Below are positions 42,601-50,503 of a stretch of DNA of 64,000 nt, piece after piece. This stretch comes from Longimicrobiales bacterium (GTDB taxonomy: Bacteria > Gemmatimonadota > Gemmatimonadetes > Longimicrobiales > Gaopeijiaceae). The DNA is taken from positions 1,892,576 through 1,956,575 of the forward strand of contig OX639991.1 in the NCBI GenBank assembly GCA_951828585.1, in the 5' to 3' direction. Under the pieces are notes generated by a model that was not told where the DNA came from, did no database searches, and saw only the letters and a list, made by a program, of their open reading frames with translations. Made by a program: the position numbers and the translations under genes. How positions within the stretch are numbered: the stretch's first letter is position 1; every line of letters begins with the position of its first letter.

Positions 42601-42835
42601 GGTGGAGCGACTGAGTCCGATATTGATGACCGCCCTGACCGCGGGACTGGCCCTGATTCCCCTGGCAATGGGGATCGGCGAGCCCGGGAAGGAAATCCAG
42701 GCGCCGCTCGCCGTAGTGGTTCTGGGCGGGTTGCTGACCTCGACCCTGCTCAACATGGTGGTCGTGCCGGCCCTGTTCATGCGCTGGGGCAACATCCCGG
42801 TAGGGGAAGGCGCGGAGAGGTCGAACGAAGGATGA
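39689..42835 (+). CDS. RND heavy-metal efflux transporter (CusA/CzcA-type)
   Basis: 1048-residue resistance-nodulation-division pump from GTG 39689, 7 bases after the adaptor stop. It has 12 predicted membrane helices, two large periplasmic loops and the family start RRGFLDVIVGASLANPFLAL. PDLTAPTVTVVTDAHGLAPEDVET is a common RND N-terminal block, and TM4 carries the proton-relay acidic pair in MAIAIGALVDDAIIFVENVHRR. Metal type (Cu/Ag versus Zn/Co/Cd) is not decided by what I see; the His-rich adaptor and CDF neighbour favour divalent metals. Its stop overlaps the start of a metallophosphatase gene (ATGA). Confidence 0.9.
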   Translation: MEQIPQAFERRGFLDVIVGASLANPFLALIFAMGLFVGGSWVAATFPVDVFPDLTAPTVTVVTDAHGLAPEDVETSITFPIETALNGALGVRRVRSKSAQGISVVWADFEWGTDIYLARQIVGARLQAQALDLPEGVTPPVLAPISSIMGEIMLVGVVAPESRLMEARTTADWIVRRRLLAVTGVSQVVPQGGDVREYQVLIDPQRLLAYRVGLDDVLAAIEGSSENVAGGLYWSSGREILVRGIVRPSSVEDIGVTVVATREGVPVLIDDLAEVRIGPKITYGTGSVNGEPAVILSVQKQAGANTLELTERVDAELDLIEAELPEGITFERDIFRQADFISLAVENVILALRDGAFFVIAILLLFLWNVRTTLISVVAIPLSLALAVVTMRALGGTVNTMTLGGMAIAIGALVDDAIIFVENVHRRLRDNLRRPPPERLATLPLIRGAASEIRDPILNATLIITIVFVPLFFLTGVEGRMLKPLGYAYIISILSSLVVAVTVTPALSYLLLPGDRSIKRRREPWLVRGLEFVYERVLTRALRRSGRVLAGAGLLLVGTLAVVPTLGREFLPEFQEGSLTIAIISVPGTSLGESNAIGNRVERRLLGVPGVVSTARRTGRAALDEEAQGVNVSHVEARLDLDSRELAEVMAEVRSELAGIAGTSITVGQPIGHRIDHMLSGTRAAIAISVFGPDLGELRNIARQIEAIALEVNGLVDVSMEQQAEVPQLQVRANRRAMARHGVSPGALAEAVHIAMQGEVVSLVREGERTFDLVVRYADRHRSDPEAIGGALVATPGGATVPLSQLGWIVQARGPNMITRENVSRKIVVSANVAGRDVIGAVTELQGHIADELDLPPGYHLQYGGQFESGQSATRRITLLSLFSIGAIFMIMFRAFGSFSTAMFLMVNLPLALTGGVIAVLLIGGTVNVATLVGFITLFGIAVRNGMLLVSRYQDLCAGGMSLPDAIRLGSVERLSPILMTALTAGLALIPLAMGIGEPGKEIQAPLAVVVLGGLLTSTLLNMVVVPALFMRWGNIPVGEGAERSNEG

Positions 42836-43833
42836 AACGGCGCGACTTCATGCGCGTGCTGGGCCTGGGGGGAGTGGCGGGGCTGGCCGGGGTCGAACCG
42901 CTGTGGGCGCGGACCGCACCCCGTGGCCGAGGGGTCGGAAGAGACCTCTCCTACGGACCCCTCCTACATGAAGACGGCGTCAGTCTGGTCGTGCTGCACA
43001 CCAACGACACGCACTCGCGCATGGACCCCTTCCCAATGGATGGCGGGCGCTTCGAGGGACTGGGGGGGGCGGCCCGGCGGGCCACGCTGATCCGACGCGT
43101 GCGCGGAGCCAACGAGCACGTCCTGCTCCTCGATTCGGGGGACATCTTCCAGGGGACGCCGTACTTCAACTTCTTCGGCGGCGAGCTCGAGTTCCGGGCC
43201 ATGACCGCCATGGGCTACGACGTGGCCACGCTTGGCAACCACGACTTCGACAACGGTGTGGACGGACTGGTGGCCATGCTGCCCGAGGCGGGCTTCGAGT
43301 TCGTGTCGGCCAACTACGACGTGAGCGGGTCGCCGCTGGCGGGGCACGTCGAGCCGTACACGATTCGCGAGTTCGGCGGCGTGAAGGTGGGGATCTTCGG
43401 CCTGGGCATCGCCTTCGACAAGCTGGTGCTGGCCAGTTTGCACGAGGGCGTCGTGTACACCGATCCGATAGCGGCTGCGCGCACAACGTGCCGGGAGCTG
43501 CGCGACCAGGAGTGCTCCCTCGTCATCTGCCTGTCGCATCTGGGATACCGCTACGGCGATCCGGCCCGGCCCAGCGACCAGACCCTGGCCGAGGCCGTCC
43601 CCGACATCGACCTCATACTCGGCGGACACACACACACCTTCCTTGACGAACCCCATCTTCTCGAACAGGGACGGTACGGCTTCACCCTGGTCAACCAGGT
43701 GGGCTGGGGCGGCATGCGACTGGGCCGGATCGACGTCAACTTCGATTCAGCCGGGCAAACATCCTCTTCCGCGGCCGCCAGTTACGATATCGACAACCGC
43801 CTGGACGGAGAACAATCCGACCTATACGCATGA
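42832..43833 (+). CDS. Tat-exported metallophosphatase (5'-nucleotidase N-terminal half)
   Basis: 333 residues. A twin-arginine signal (KRRDFMRVLGLGG) directs folded export. Calcineurin-like metal-binding motifs are all present: VVLHTNDTHSRMDPF, LLDSGDIFQGTPYF, TLGNHDFDNG, VICLSHLGY and GGHTHTFLDEP. It ends before the C-terminal nucleotide-binding domain that full-length 5'-nucleotidases carry; that domain is encoded separately at 34703. It starts with an ATGA overlap onto the RND pump gene, so it is translated with the metal-efflux operon. Hydrolysis of nucleotides or UDP-sugars outside the membrane is likely. Confidence 0.9.
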   Translation: MKRRDFMRVLGLGGVAGLAGVEPLWARTAPRGRGVGRDLSYGPLLHEDGVSLVVLHTNDTHSRMDPFPMDGGRFEGLGGAARRATLIRRVRGANEHVLLLDSGDIFQGTPYFNFFGGELEFRAMTAMGYDVATLGNHDFDNGVDGLVAMLPEAGFEFVSANYDVSGSPLAGHVEPYTIREFGGVKVGIFGLGIAFDKLVLASLHEGVVYTDPIAAARTTCRELRDQECSLVICLSHLGYRYGDPARPSDQTLAEAVPDIDLILGGHTHTFLDEPHLLEQGRYGFTLVNQVGWGGMRLGRIDVNFDSAGQTSSSAAASYDIDNRLDGEQSDLYA

Positions 43834-43978
43834 CCGCCCCCGGAACCTGATTGCGGACTGTCTTCCGCTGCCGCCCCGGGGGCTTGCGCACCCGCGGGCG
43901 ATCCCGGGCTCCGAGAGCGGTCGGTCTCAGTCTCGGTAGCTCACCAAAATGTGAGCACCCGAGTTGGGCTTGAATGGC

Positions 43979-44365
43979 CTAGTCGTCCGATCCACCGCCG
44001 GCCATGGCAACGGCCGCACCGGCGATACCCACGACGACGGCACTGCCAACGGCCGCGCCGACGAGTTCGCCGGCATCGCCGCCCCACATTTCCAAGCTGT
44101 GGGCCAGGCTGAGCAACACCCCGTAGGTTGCCCCTGCTTTCGCTCCATCCATTGCGTCGCCCACGCCTCTCCATCCCAGAACCACGGCGAGCACGAGTCC
44201 GTGGCCGAGGGCACCGAGGACGCCGTAGAGGGAGAAATCGTTGTGGTCGTGGTGCCCGTGTGGGTGGTGCCCGCCGATGAAGGGCACCATGTCGACAACG
44301 TAGTCGACCACCAGTAGGGCGATCCCTGCAACGACGGTGGCTGTCACGAGTTTCTTGATGTCCAC
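43979..44365 (-). CDS. His-rich small membrane protein
   Basis: 128 residues from a GTG (complement 44363-44365) with AAAGGAG upstream. Three or four hydrophobic helices are seen (VTATVVAGIALLVVDYVVDM, LGALGHGLVLAVVLGW, YGVLLSLAHSLEM, AAVGSAVVVGIAGAAVAM). A loop contains HHPHGHHDHND, a probable metal-binding cluster. I do not recognise a family. It lies next to the metal-efflux block on the opposite strand, so a metal-related role is a reasonable guess. Confidence 0.65.
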   Translation of the reverse strand: MDIKKLVTATVVAGIALLVVDYVVDMVPFIGGHHPHGHHDHNDFSLYGVLGALGHGLVLAVVLGWRGVGDAMDGAKAGATYGVLLSLAHSLEMWGGDAGELVGAAVGSAVVVGIAGAAVAMAGGGSDD

Positions 44366-44573
44366 GTTGGTTCTCCTTTTTGGAGTGGACGGGGTACTGG
44401 TGAACGGGGGCAAACGTGGAGCGCGGGTCGCGGCCGCGCAAGGGGTTTGCGTGCAGTTTTGTATACCGCGTGACCCTGGATAGTGCTCCACACCCCGGTT
44501 TTCGACGGTGAAACACCTCCGTAACCGCTTGATACGGACCACGATAGCGGAGTCGCTGGTCGGTCTCGACCGC

Positions 44574-46058
44574 TCAGTCCCCGTAGACGAACCGCTCCAC
44601 CTCGCCGTGGATCCGCTCCACGGTGGCCTCCGAGGGCGGCCGCGTGCGCCGCGACACCGCGATCGTGACGGCGAAGTTCACCGCGAGCGACCACAGCGCC
44701 TCGTGAACGCCGAACGGCTGCGGGAACTGGACCCGCGTCAGGTACAGGGTGACCAGCCCGGCGGAGATCCCCGCCACCACGCCCGCCGCCGTGTTGAGCC
44801 GCCGTCCCGGGTAGCAGACGCCCAGGATGGCCGGCATCAGCTGGAGCGCGCCCGCGCCCGAAAGCGTCACCAGCGTGACCAGGAAGTCGAGCTGCGAGAC
44901 GGTGAGATAGAAGCCCACCCCCAGCAGCACGACCACCACGCACCGCCCGAAGGCCAGGTAGTGGCCCTGGGTGCGGTCAGGCGCGATGTAGCGCTGGTAC
45001 ACGTCCCGGGTGAGCACGGTCATGTTCGAGTGCAGGATCGAGTCCAGGGTGGACATGGCCGCGGCGGTGGCACCGGCCAGGATCAAGCCGGTCAGCCAGG
45101 GCGGCGCGTACTGGAAGAGAAGCTCCGGAAAGACCCGGTCCGGGGACGCGAGGTCGGGCAGGATGAGGGCACCGCCGAGCCCCACGAACGCCGCCGGGAT
45201 GAAGAGCGTCATGAGGTAGATCGGGGTGGTGGCGCCGAGGACTTTCAACGTGCGGCTGGAGGCGGCCGTGAAGTAGCGGATCATCATGTGCGGCTGGAAG
45301 ATGATCCCGAAGGAGAGCGCGATCGTCATGCCGACCCACATCCCGGGCGTAAAGAATCCTTCCGGGCCGGGCAGGCTCAGCAGGTCGGGCCGCTCCGCCA
45401 TGAGCCGCTTCCACAGCTCGACCGGTCCGCCGAAGAGCTTGTAGGTCAGCACCAGGCTGCCAGCCCACACGGCGACGTACATCCAGATCCCCTGGATCAC
45501 GTCGGTCCAGTAGACGGCCCGCAGTCCCCCGACCATGAGATACGCCGCCGCGACCACGAGCAGGATCAGCGAAGCCAGCTCGAAGGAAATCCGGTCGCCG
45601 GTCGCCACCGAGAGGATGTACCCCAGCCCCTGTGCCTGCACCTGGATGTAGATGAGGGTGAACAGCACCGACACGAACGCCACGATGATCCGCACCGCCT
45701 CGCTCTCGTAAAAGTCCGCGACCAGGTCCGCGGGCGTGATGTATCCGAACTTCTTGCCCAGCGCCCAGATCCGCGTGCCCAGCGTATAGGTGATGGCTCC
45801 CACCAGCACCGTCCAGGTCCCGGCCATCCAGAACCCGATCCCGTGCGTGAAGAAGAACCCCCCGGATCCCAGGAAGGCGAAGGCCGAGTGGAAGGTGGCC
45901 ACCACCGTCAGGTAGAGGACGATGAACCCGGCCTGGCGCCCATAGAGGAAGAAGTCCTCCATGCTGGACGTGCCCTTCCGGTTGGCCACGATCCCGATCA
46001 CGATGGTCGCGACCAGGTAGATGAAGATCAGCGAGGTGGAGACGACCCAGGGTTCCAT
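44574..46058 (-). CDS. Sodium:solute symporter family protein
   Basis: 494-residue SSS-family symporter with about 13 membrane helices. Typical blocks are IGIVANRKGTSSMEDFFLYGRQ, VATFHSAFAFLGSGGFFF, VGGLRAVYWTDVIQGIWMY, FGIIFQPHMMIRYFTAAS, GALILPDLASPDRVFPELL and the sodium-site helix GATAAAMSTLDSILHSNMTVL. Substrate (amino acid, carboxylate, sugar or other) cannot be read from motifs. A small two-helix protein is encoded 6 bases upstream of its start in the same operon, a common arrangement for this family. Confidence 0.92.
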   Translation of the reverse strand: MEPWVVSTSLIFIYLVATIVIGIVANRKGTSSMEDFFLYGRQAGFIVLYLTVVATFHSAFAFLGSGGFFFTHGIGFWMAGTWTVLVGAITYTLGTRIWALGKKFGYITPADLVADFYESEAVRIIVAFVSVLFTLIYIQVQAQGLGYILSVATGDRISFELASLILLVVAAAYLMVGGLRAVYWTDVIQGIWMYVAVWAGSLVLTYKLFGGPVELWKRLMAERPDLLSLPGPEGFFTPGMWVGMTIALSFGIIFQPHMMIRYFTAASSRTLKVLGATTPIYLMTLFIPAAFVGLGGALILPDLASPDRVFPELLFQYAPPWLTGLILAGATAAAMSTLDSILHSNMTVLTRDVYQRYIAPDRTQGHYLAFGRCVVVVLLGVGFYLTVSQLDFLVTLVTLSGAGALQLMPAILGVCYPGRRLNTAAGVVAGISAGLVTLYLTRVQFPQPFGVHEALWSLAVNFAVTIAVSRRTRPPSEATVERIHGEVERFVYGD

Positions 46059-46064
46059 TGGCGC

Positions 46065-46289
46065 CTACACCCCTTTCCGAAGCGTCCAGACGAGGACGCC
46101 GATCATGAGGCAGTAGACGCCGAGGAGGTAGGCGAAGAGGAAGGGCGTGCCGAGAATGAGCGGCTCGGTGCGGTTCATGAGGCCGTGCACGACGGGGGGC
46201 TGGGCGAGGGCCATGGCCGCGATGAAGGCGATGGTGGCGATGCGGCCGCGGCGCGTGCGGGGGAGGTAGTGGGAGCGGGGGGTTTGCAT
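46065..46289 (-). CDS. Small membrane protein, probable partner of the symporter
   Basis: 74 residues from the ATG complementary to 46287-46289. Two hydrophobic helices (IATIAFIAAMALAQPPVVH and FLFAYLLGVYCLMIGVLVW) separated by a loop with LILGTPFLF, ending in a basic tail. It resembles DUF3311/DUF4212-type small proteins that accompany sodium/solute symporters. The symporter start follows 6 bases later, so they are translated together. An upstream ATG would add a proline/histidine-rich segment and is less likely. Confidence 0.65.
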   Translation of the reverse strand: MQTPRSHYLPRTRRGRIATIAFIAAMALAQPPVVHGLMNRTEPLILGTPFLFAYLLGVYCLMIGVLVWTLRKGV

Positions 46290-46477
46290 GGCGTGGGGCC
46301 TGGGGAGGAGAAGGTGGGTCAAGGGGCCGCGTACGGTGTCCGGTAGGTTAGGGGTGTGGGGGTGGGGGGACAATGGTGGGGGAAGTCCGCGGAGTTGGGC
46401 GCTGTCATCGCCCGCGCACGGTGCGATGAGTACTTTCCTGGATTCTCCGGACCCAAACCCCCAGCATGGAGGATACG

Positions 46478-47617
46478 ATGCGGTATTCAGTCGGCGTGTG
46501 CCTCGTGCTCGGGGCGGGCGGGTGCGAGCCGGAGAGTCCGGAAGTTGGGGCGCGCACCGGTGCGCCTGCGGACCTCTTCGTCGACACAGCGACCGTCGTC
46601 CACAGCGACCTGCTTTTTCGCGTCAAGAGCGTGGGGCGAATAGCTGACGGGGGTCTTGCGGTCATGAACCAGGGCTCGCGGAACGTGCTGCTGCTGGACT
46701 CACAGGGAGACTCGGCGGGGACCATCGGCCGGCTGGGACAGGGCCCTGGCGATTTCCTTTCGGTGACGGATCTGGACACGAAGGGTGATTCGATCCTCGT
46801 CCTCGACGCGCTCGCGCGCCGACTCCAACTCTTCCATCGGACTTCACTGGTCGACATGTGGTCACTCCGCGAGATCACCGGGACGCTCGCTCAGGTCACG
46901 TTCAGCCCGGATGGAGCCCCGGTGGTGTCCGCCACGCGAGAGCCGCCGTACCCGGCCTCGGGGGATGCCATGAAGGTGCTCAGAGAACCGGTCGAGCTCC
47001 ATCGGGTTGACGAGCCGGCAACGGCACTCGAGACACCGGTCGAGATCCCGGGCGACGAGTACTTCGTAGTCTTTGTCGCCGCCCGTGGAGGGTGGCGGTA
47101 CGGTGCTCCGGCGTTCAGCGCGGCCGCAACCTACGATTTGACAGGGGCAGGGGTGGTTGTCGCGGATGCGCGAAACGGCGGTGTCGTGTCATTCCGCTGG
47201 GGTGGGCAGACAGCCAGGACCCTGCGACCGGCTTCTCCACCAACTGCCGTTTCGGAGGCGGAGATGGACCGGCTGTGGGCTAATGCCGACACCGGTGCCC
47301 GCCGCGTGCAAGACAGGGACAATTACATGACGTACGTGCGGGAAGCGGTGGAGATTTGGGGCGAATCGGTGCCGCGTCCCTTTTGTTCCGTCATCATCAG
47401 CGACGGATCCGAGACGCTCATCCGGCACTACGCACCCGGAGCAAGCGACGTGGCGCAGTGGTCTCTTCTCGGCGAGGACGGCGAGAGTCTCGGCACGTTC
47501 AGCCTCGACAGCGACACGCAGCTCTTCTCGCTTGAGGACCGGGAGATTCTCGGCGTGGGCAAGGACTCGCTGGACGTGGAGCATGTGATTGTCGGTCGGA
47601 TCCGGGGCGCGTCCTGA
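46478..47617 (+). CDS. 6-bladed beta-propeller lipoprotein
   Basis: 379 residues from ATG 46478, preceded by GGAGG; ATG 46466 adds four residues. A short signal with lipobox GAGGC suggests lipid anchoring. The body has propeller repeats: KSVGRIADGGLAVMNQGSRNV, LLLDSQGDSAGTIGRLGQGPGDF, TDLDTKGDSILVLDALAR and a final WSLLGEDGESLGTFSLDS. The 'GR-x-G-x-GPGDF' signature is shared with the proteins at 18987 and 52258. Function unknown; probably a surface binding protein. It stands alone, next to the divergent symporter operon and upstream of the histidine promoter. Confidence 0.7.
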   Translation: MRYSVGVCLVLGAGGCEPESPEVGARTGAPADLFVDTATVVHSDLLFRVKSVGRIADGGLAVMNQGSRNVLLLDSQGDSAGTIGRLGQGPGDFLSVTDLDTKGDSILVLDALARRLQLFHRTSLVDMWSLREITGTLAQVTFSPDGAPVVSATREPPYPASGDAMKVLREPVELHRVDEPATALETPVEIPGDEYFVVFVAARGGWRYGAPAFSAAATYDLTGAGVVVADARNGGVVSFRWGGQTARTLRPASPPTAVSEAEMDRLWANADTGARRVQDRDNYMTYVREAVEIWGESVPRPFCSVIISDGSETLIRHYAPGASDVAQWSLLGEDGESLGTFSLDSDTQLFSLEDREILGVGKDSLDVEHVIVGRIRGAS

Positions 47618-47667
47618 CCCGGCCTCCGACCGACCGCGCGGGAACGGGCGCTGGCCGCAGCCCGTGA

Positions 47668-47721
47668 CCGAATCCACTGACAACCGAATCCATTGACACG
47701 GTATCCGCGAACTGCGAGAAT
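47668..47721 (+). promoter_or_regulatory. Promoter of the histidine operon
   Basis: TTGACA at 47693-47698, a 17-bp spacer and GAGAAT at 47716-47721 (4 of 6 bases of TATAAT). Two direct copies of ACCGAATCCA(C/T)TGACA lie at about 47668 and 47683, a 15-base period, the second carrying the -35 box. Transcription should begin within a few bases of the leader ATG at 47730. Confidence 0.6.
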
Positions 47722-47729
47722 CAGACCCC

Positions 47730-47792
47730 ATGAACACCCGCACCCACACCCCGACCCATCATCACCACGGCCACCGAGAGGCGGTCGTGTGA
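47730..47792 (+). CDS. Histidine operon leader peptide (HisL-like)
   Basis: A 20-codon frame, too short for ordinary gene calls, starting ATG AAC ACC CGC and ending TGA at 47790-47792. Six of its codons are histidine, four of them consecutive (codons 10-13), with others at 6 and 15. Such a peptide, followed by an intrinsic terminator and hisG, is the classic attenuation design: ribosome stalling at the histidine codons when charged His-tRNA is scarce prevents the terminator from forming. It begins only about 8 bases after the -10 box, so the leader may lack a normal ribosome binding site. Confidence 0.85.
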   Translation: MNTRTHTPTHHHHGHREAVV

Positions 47793-47828
47793 CGGCATAG
47801 CCACGCCAGACGGACGGGCTTGACCGGC

Positions 47829-47860
47829 ACCGGCTTCCTCGACGGGAGGCCGGTTTTTTT
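47829..47860 (+). terminator. Attenuator terminator before hisG
   Basis: An 11-pair stem with two G-T pairs (ACCGGCTTCCT at 47829-47839 pairing with 47844-47854), loop CGAC, and seven T at 47854-47860. It lies 37 bases after the leader-peptide stop and 80 bases before the hisG start. I could not identify a clear antiterminator pairing by eye. Confidence 0.85.
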
Positions 47861-47939
47861 ACACGTGGGAGTCAGGTTGCGGAACTGCTGGAACCCTGCG
47901 GAGGCCGAACACGGCGGCTCGCGGAACGGAGGAAACAAA

Positions 47940-48851
47940 GTGAAAACGCTGTTGGAGACAAAAGGCATCAGAGGCGACGACGCGGCCCGCGCGGGACAGG
48001 TCCGCATCGGTCTGCCCAAGGGAAGCATGCAGGCAGGTGTGCTCGCGCTCCTGGCCGACGCGGGCGTGGATGTCCGCGTGGGCGAGCGCAACTACCGGCC
48101 CGCGCTCTCGTGGCGCGGCTTCGCGGCCAAGCTGCTCAAGCCCCAGAACGTGGTGGAGATGCTGCACGCGGGGTCGCGCGACGTGGGCTTCGCGGGCGCG
48201 GACTGGGTGGCCGAGCTGGGCGCCGACCTGGCGGAGCTCCTGGACACCGGACTGGACCCCGTCCAGGTCGTCGCGGCCGCCCCTGCCGACCTCCTGGTGG
48301 ACGGCGCCCTCCCCCCCAACCGCCCCCTGGTCGTCGCATCCGAATACACACGCCTTACACACCAATGGATCGCGACCCAGCCCATCGACGCCGTTTTCGT
48401 CCGGTCCTACGGAGCCACCGAGGTCTTCCCCCCCGAGGACGCCGACCTGATCGTGGACAACACGGCCACCGGATCCACGCTGCGCGCCAACGGACTCGCG
48501 ATCGTGGACACCCTCATGCGCTCCTCCACCCGGCTCTACGCCAGCCGCCCCGCCCTCGACGACCCCGCCCGGCGCGCCCCGGTCGAGGACCTCGTCCTCC
48601 TCCTTCAGTCCGTCCTCGAAGCACGCCGCCGCGTCATGCTGGAACTCAACGTCGCGGAGGCCGACTTCGAGCGGGTCGTGTCCATCCTGCCCTGCATGCG
48701 CGAGCCCACCGTGTCGCGCCTTCACGGCGAGAGCGCCTACGCGATCCGCGCCGCCGTCCCCCGCACCGCGCTGCCGGCGCTCCTCCTCGACATCAAGGCG
48801 CAGGGCGGCACCGATCTCGTCGTCTCCGAGCCTCAGCAGATCGTCCCATGA
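47940..48851 (+). CDS. hisG: ATP phosphoribosyltransferase (long form)
   Basis: First enzyme of histidine synthesis, joining ATP and PRPP. GTG 47940 follows GGAGGAAAC. Conserved features include RIGLPKGSMQAGVLALLADAG, GFAGADWVAELGAD, and the PRPP-binding ADLIVDNTATGSTLRANGLAIVD. The C-terminal region (RRVMLELNVAEADFERVVSILPCMREPTVS… TDLVVSEPQQIVP) is the regulatory HisG_C domain of the long, histidine-feedback form that does not need HisZ. 303 residues. The stop overlaps the hisC start (ATGA). Confidence 0.95.
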   Translation: MKTLLETKGIRGDDAARAGQVRIGLPKGSMQAGVLALLADAGVDVRVGERNYRPALSWRGFAAKLLKPQNVVEMLHAGSRDVGFAGADWVAELGADLAELLDTGLDPVQVVAAAPADLLVDGALPPNRPLVVASEYTRLTHQWIATQPIDAVFVRSYGATEVFPPEDADLIVDNTATGSTLRANGLAIVDTLMRSSTRLYASRPALDDPARRAPVEDLVLLLQSVLEARRRVMLELNVAEADFERVVSILPCMREPTVSRLHGESAYAIRAAVPRTALPALLLDIKAQGGTDLVVSEPQQIVP

Positions 48852-50503
48852 GTCCGCCCCGCCGCCAAATCATCGACCTCAGCATGAACGAGGGCGAGCC
48901 GCCCAGCCGCGCCTGCCTCGAAGTCCTCGAACGCCATGGCCCCGCCCTGCTCCGCAAATACGCCGACCCCGCCCCCCTCGAAGCCGCCTACGCCGCCTAC
49001 CTCGGCACCGACCCCGCCAACGTCCTCGCCACGACCGGCGGCGACGACGCCATCGACCGTGTCTTCCGCGCATTCCTCGCGCCGGGACAGGAGATGGTCT
49101 TTCCGACCCCCACCTTCGAGATGGTCCCGGCGTGCGCCCGCATGGCCCGGGGAGACCTCGTCCCCATCGAGTACGAGTGGGGAACGCTGCCCCACGACGA
49201 GATCCTCGCCGAGGTGAACGAGCGGACCGGCGTGGTGGCGGTCCTCACCCCCGACAACCCCACCGGGCGCGCCTTTTCCACCGATTCCCTCCTCCGTCTC
49301 ACCGCCGCGCTTCCCCCCGAAGTTACCCTCATGGTCGACCTGGCCTACGCCGAGTTCGCCGACGAGGACCCCACCCCCGCCCTCCTCGAGGTCCCCCGCG
49401 CGATCATGATCCGCACGATGTCGAAGTCGTGGGGTCTGGCGGGCCTCCGCGTGGGCTTCGCGGTGGGCGCCAGGGACCGGATCGACATGCTGCGCGGGTA
49501 CGGCGGCCCCTACGCGCTGACCGGGCCCTCGATCGCGATCGCGGTGGACCGGCTGCAGAATGGCGTCGACGAGATGCGCGGGTTCGTGGAGTACATCCGC
49601 TCCCGCCGCGAACGCCTGGCCGAGGTTCTCCGCGATGTCGGCGGTGTCCCCGAGCCGTCGCAGACCAATTTCGTGCTCGCCTCCTTTCCCGACGCGCGCT
49701 GGATCCAGCGGGGGATGGCCGCGCAGGGGGTGCTGGTGCGGTACTTCGAGCATCTGCCCGAGTACGTGCGCATCACCGTGCCGCGCGACGACTCCGAGTT
49801 CCGCCGCGTGGAGCGCGCGTTGAGGTGCCTCGACCGTCCCGAGGCGCTGCTTTTCGACATGGACGGCGTGCTGGCCGACGTCCGGCGGTCGTACCGCGAG
49901 GCGATCGTGCGGACCTGCGCCTCGTTCGGGGTGGAGGCCGGCCTCGACCTGATCGAGGCCGTGAAGGCGGCCGGGCAGGCCAACGACGACTGGGCGGTGA
50001 CGCACGGCGTGCTGGCGGACGCGGGCGTGCAGACGTCGCTGGCCGAGGTGACGGCCCGCTTCGAGGAGTTGTACCAGGGCACCGACGACGAACCGGGACT
50101 CCGCCGCCACGAGATGCTGATCCCGTCGCGCGAACTGCTCGCGGGGCTGGCCGGTCGGTTCAAGCTGGGGATCGTGACGGGGCGGCCGCGTGCCGACGCC
50201 GAGCGTTTTCTGCGCGAGGAGGGCGTGCGCGGGCTGTTCGGCGCCGTCGTGTGCCGCGAGGACGCGCCGCTCAAGCCGGATCCGGCGCCGGTGCGGGTCG
50301 CGCTGGAGCAGTTGGAGGCGCGGACCGCGTGGATGCTGGGCGACACCCCCGACGACGTGCGGGCGGCGGTGGGGGCGGGGGCGGTGCCCGTGGGGGTGGC
50401 GGGGCAGGGGGGCGGGGAGACCGTCTGGACGGCGCTCGAAGAGACGGGCGCCGCGCGAATCGTCAAAGCGGACACCGACTTTGGAGGATTGTTCCATGGC
50501 TGA
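48848..50503 (+). CDS. hisC: HisC-HAD fusion: histidinol-phosphate aminotransferase + phosphatase domain
   Basis: 551 residues in two domains. Residues 1-328 form a PLP aminotransferase: DNPTG at 136-140, the aspartate in MVDLAYAEF, and the PLP lysine Lys193 in MSKSWGLAGLRVGF; HisC is the best fit. Residues 332-551 form a HAD-type phosphatase: nucleophile Asp337 in LLFDMDGVLADV, LGIVTGRPRADAERFL, and WMLGDTPDDVRAAVGAG. The fused HAD domain may supply histidinol-phosphatase, which is otherwise missing from this operon. The start overlaps the hisG stop; the end overlaps hisB by 8 bases. Confidence 0.9.
   Translation: MSPPRRQIIDLSMNEGEPPSRACLEVLERHGPALLRKYADPAPLEAAYAAYLGTDPANVLATTGGDDAIDRVFRAFLAPGQEMVFPTPTFEMVPACARMARGDLVPIEYEWGTLPHDEILAEVNERTGVVAVLTPDNPTGRAFSTDSLLRLTAALPPEVTLMVDLAYAEFADEDPTPALLEVPRAIMIRTMSKSWGLAGLRVGFAVGARDRIDMLRGYGGPYALTGPSIAIAVDRLQNGVDEMRGFVEYIRSRRERLAEVLRDVGGVPEPSQTNFVLASFPDARWIQRGMAAQGVLVRYFEHLPEYVRITVPRDDSEFRRVERALRCLDRPEALLFDMDGVLADVRRSYREAIVRTCASFGVEAGLDLIEAVKAAGQANDDWAVTHGVLADAGVQTSLAEVTARFEELYQGTDDEPGLRRHEMLIPSRELLAGLAGRFKLGIVTGRPRADAERFLREEGVRGLFGAVVCREDAPLKPDPAPVRVALEQLEARTAWMLGDTPDDVRAAVGAGAVPVGVAGQGGGETVWTALEETGAARIVKADTDFGGLFHG

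Noticed and set aside
42109-42831. Long N-terminal extension of the metallophosphatase frame
   Set aside because: It lies entirely inside the RND pump gene in another frame; the Tat signal at 42832 marks the true start.
44508-46346. 612-residue + strand frame opposite the symporter
   Set aside because: His/Arg/Asp-rich antisense composition with no domain; it is the complement of the symporter gene.
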